The notes beneath the pieces are model-generated. The model had not been told where the DNA came from, made no database searches, and saw nothing but the letters and a program-made list of their open reading frames with translations. Of a DNA stretch of 5,837 nucleotides, positions 5,654 to 5,837 are shown one piece after another. The stretch comes from an uncultured Clostridia bacterium (GTDB lineage: Bacteria; Bacillota; Clostridia; TANB77; CAG-508), in contig CALXAS010000084.1 of the NCBI GenBank assembly GCA_944386315.1, positions 1-5,837 on the forward strand. Reading direction: 5' to 3'. Each line of letters starts with the position of its first letter. Within the stretch, counting starts at the first letter, position 1. Made by a program: the position numbers and the translations under genes.

Positions 5654-5690
5654 AAACTGCAATTTAGGGACAGTCCTTAAATTGCAGTTT
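5654..5690 (+). terminator. Strong 17-bp hairpin after the 287-aa protein gene
   Basis: The arms 5654-5670 (beginning AAACTGCAATTTA) and 5674-5690 (ending TAAATTGCAGTTT) pair over 17 bp with one G-T wobble, around a 3-nt loop CAG. It starts 6 bp after the stop codon. The downstream tract TTTATTAT, counting the end of the arm, is a weak T-run, so it may act as a terminator or as a 3'-end stabiliser. Its core TTTAGG-N5-TCCTTAAA recurs in the next hairpin. Confidence 0.6.
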
Positions 5691-5705
5691 ATTATGGAGT
5701 AGGAA

Positions 5706-5734
5706 TGAACTTTAGGAAGGTTCCTTAAAGTTCA
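5706..5734. repeat. Second hairpin sharing its core with the one before
   Basis: TGAACTTTA (5706-5714) pairs with TAAAGTTCA (5726-5734). GG/CC then adds two pairs past a bulged T, around a 6-nt loop. The core TTTAGG-N5-TCCTTAAA (5711-5729) matches 5663-5681 at every fixed position, while the outer arms differ yet still pair. No T-run follows, so it is not a good terminator. Confidence 0.5.
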
Positions 5735-5794
5735 AGAAAACATAAGTTTTGGCAGAGAAATTGTTACTAGATAATGGTTTTAAATAAAAAATAG

Positions 5795-5823
5795 AGAGCT
5801 TCCCTTGAAACGGAGGCTCTTTT
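5795..5823 (+). terminator. Intrinsic terminator
   Basis: AGAGCTTCC (5795-5803) pairs with GGAGGCTCT (5812-5820) over nine pairs with one wobble around an 8-nt loop, preceded by an A-rich run and followed by TTT. This is the most GC-rich and most conventional terminator in the window. It lies about 150 bp after the 287-aa protein gene, with no gene seen between, and would end any read-through from it. Confidence 0.7.
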
Positions 5824-5837
5824 AATGATTAAATATA

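Noticed and set aside
5774..5794. Tiny open frame ATG...TAG of six codons before the final terminator
   Set aside because: No ribosome site, too short, and it runs into the A-rich arm of the terminator.

Overview
The window is very AT-rich. Every long frame uses the standard code, ends in TAA, and starts with ATG behind a purine-rich Shine-Dalgarno. Promoters are classic sigma-A type (TTGACA/TATAAT-like). This points to a low-GC Firmicute, most likely a Clostridia-type bacterium. The species cannot be named from the sequence alone.

Layout. (1) About 88-1888 is an apparently intact insertion sequence. It has one 576-aa DDE transposase of IS1634/IS4-superfamily type, read on the minus strand, bracketed by short inverted repeats starting TGTTGTCT. 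A long AT-rich hairpin (29-71) lies just outside its left end and could stop minus-strand transcription leaving the element. (2) 1889-2079 is non-coding. It holds a 12-bp perfect palindrome and a strong promoter for the next gene. (3) 2080-4603 holds a TetR/AcrR-type regulator followed after 76 bp by a 626-aa AMP-forming long-chain acyl-CoA synthetase. They probably form a two-gene unit in which the regulator senses acyl-CoA or fatty acid and controls fatty-acid activation; this is inference from gene order. A similar AT-rich dyad occurs in the leaders of both genes and is a candidate operator. (4) 4604-4783 is a dense control region: a hairpin, a consensus -35 with a good -10, a perfect 15-bp inverted repeat placed on either side of that promoter, a leader hairpin and a very strong Shine-Dalgarno. 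(5) 4784-5647 encodes a 287-aa charged, helical, soluble protein that I do not recognise. (6) 5648-5837 is non-coding. It has two tandem hairpins that share a core but differ in their outer arms, then an intrinsic terminator.

The window shows no CRISPR array, RNA gene, phage gene or recognisable defence or biosynthetic system. The points most worth a second look are the inverted repeat flanking the promoter of the unknown gene, the unknown gene itself, and the paired hairpins after it. I do not see convincing evidence of a wholly new system.
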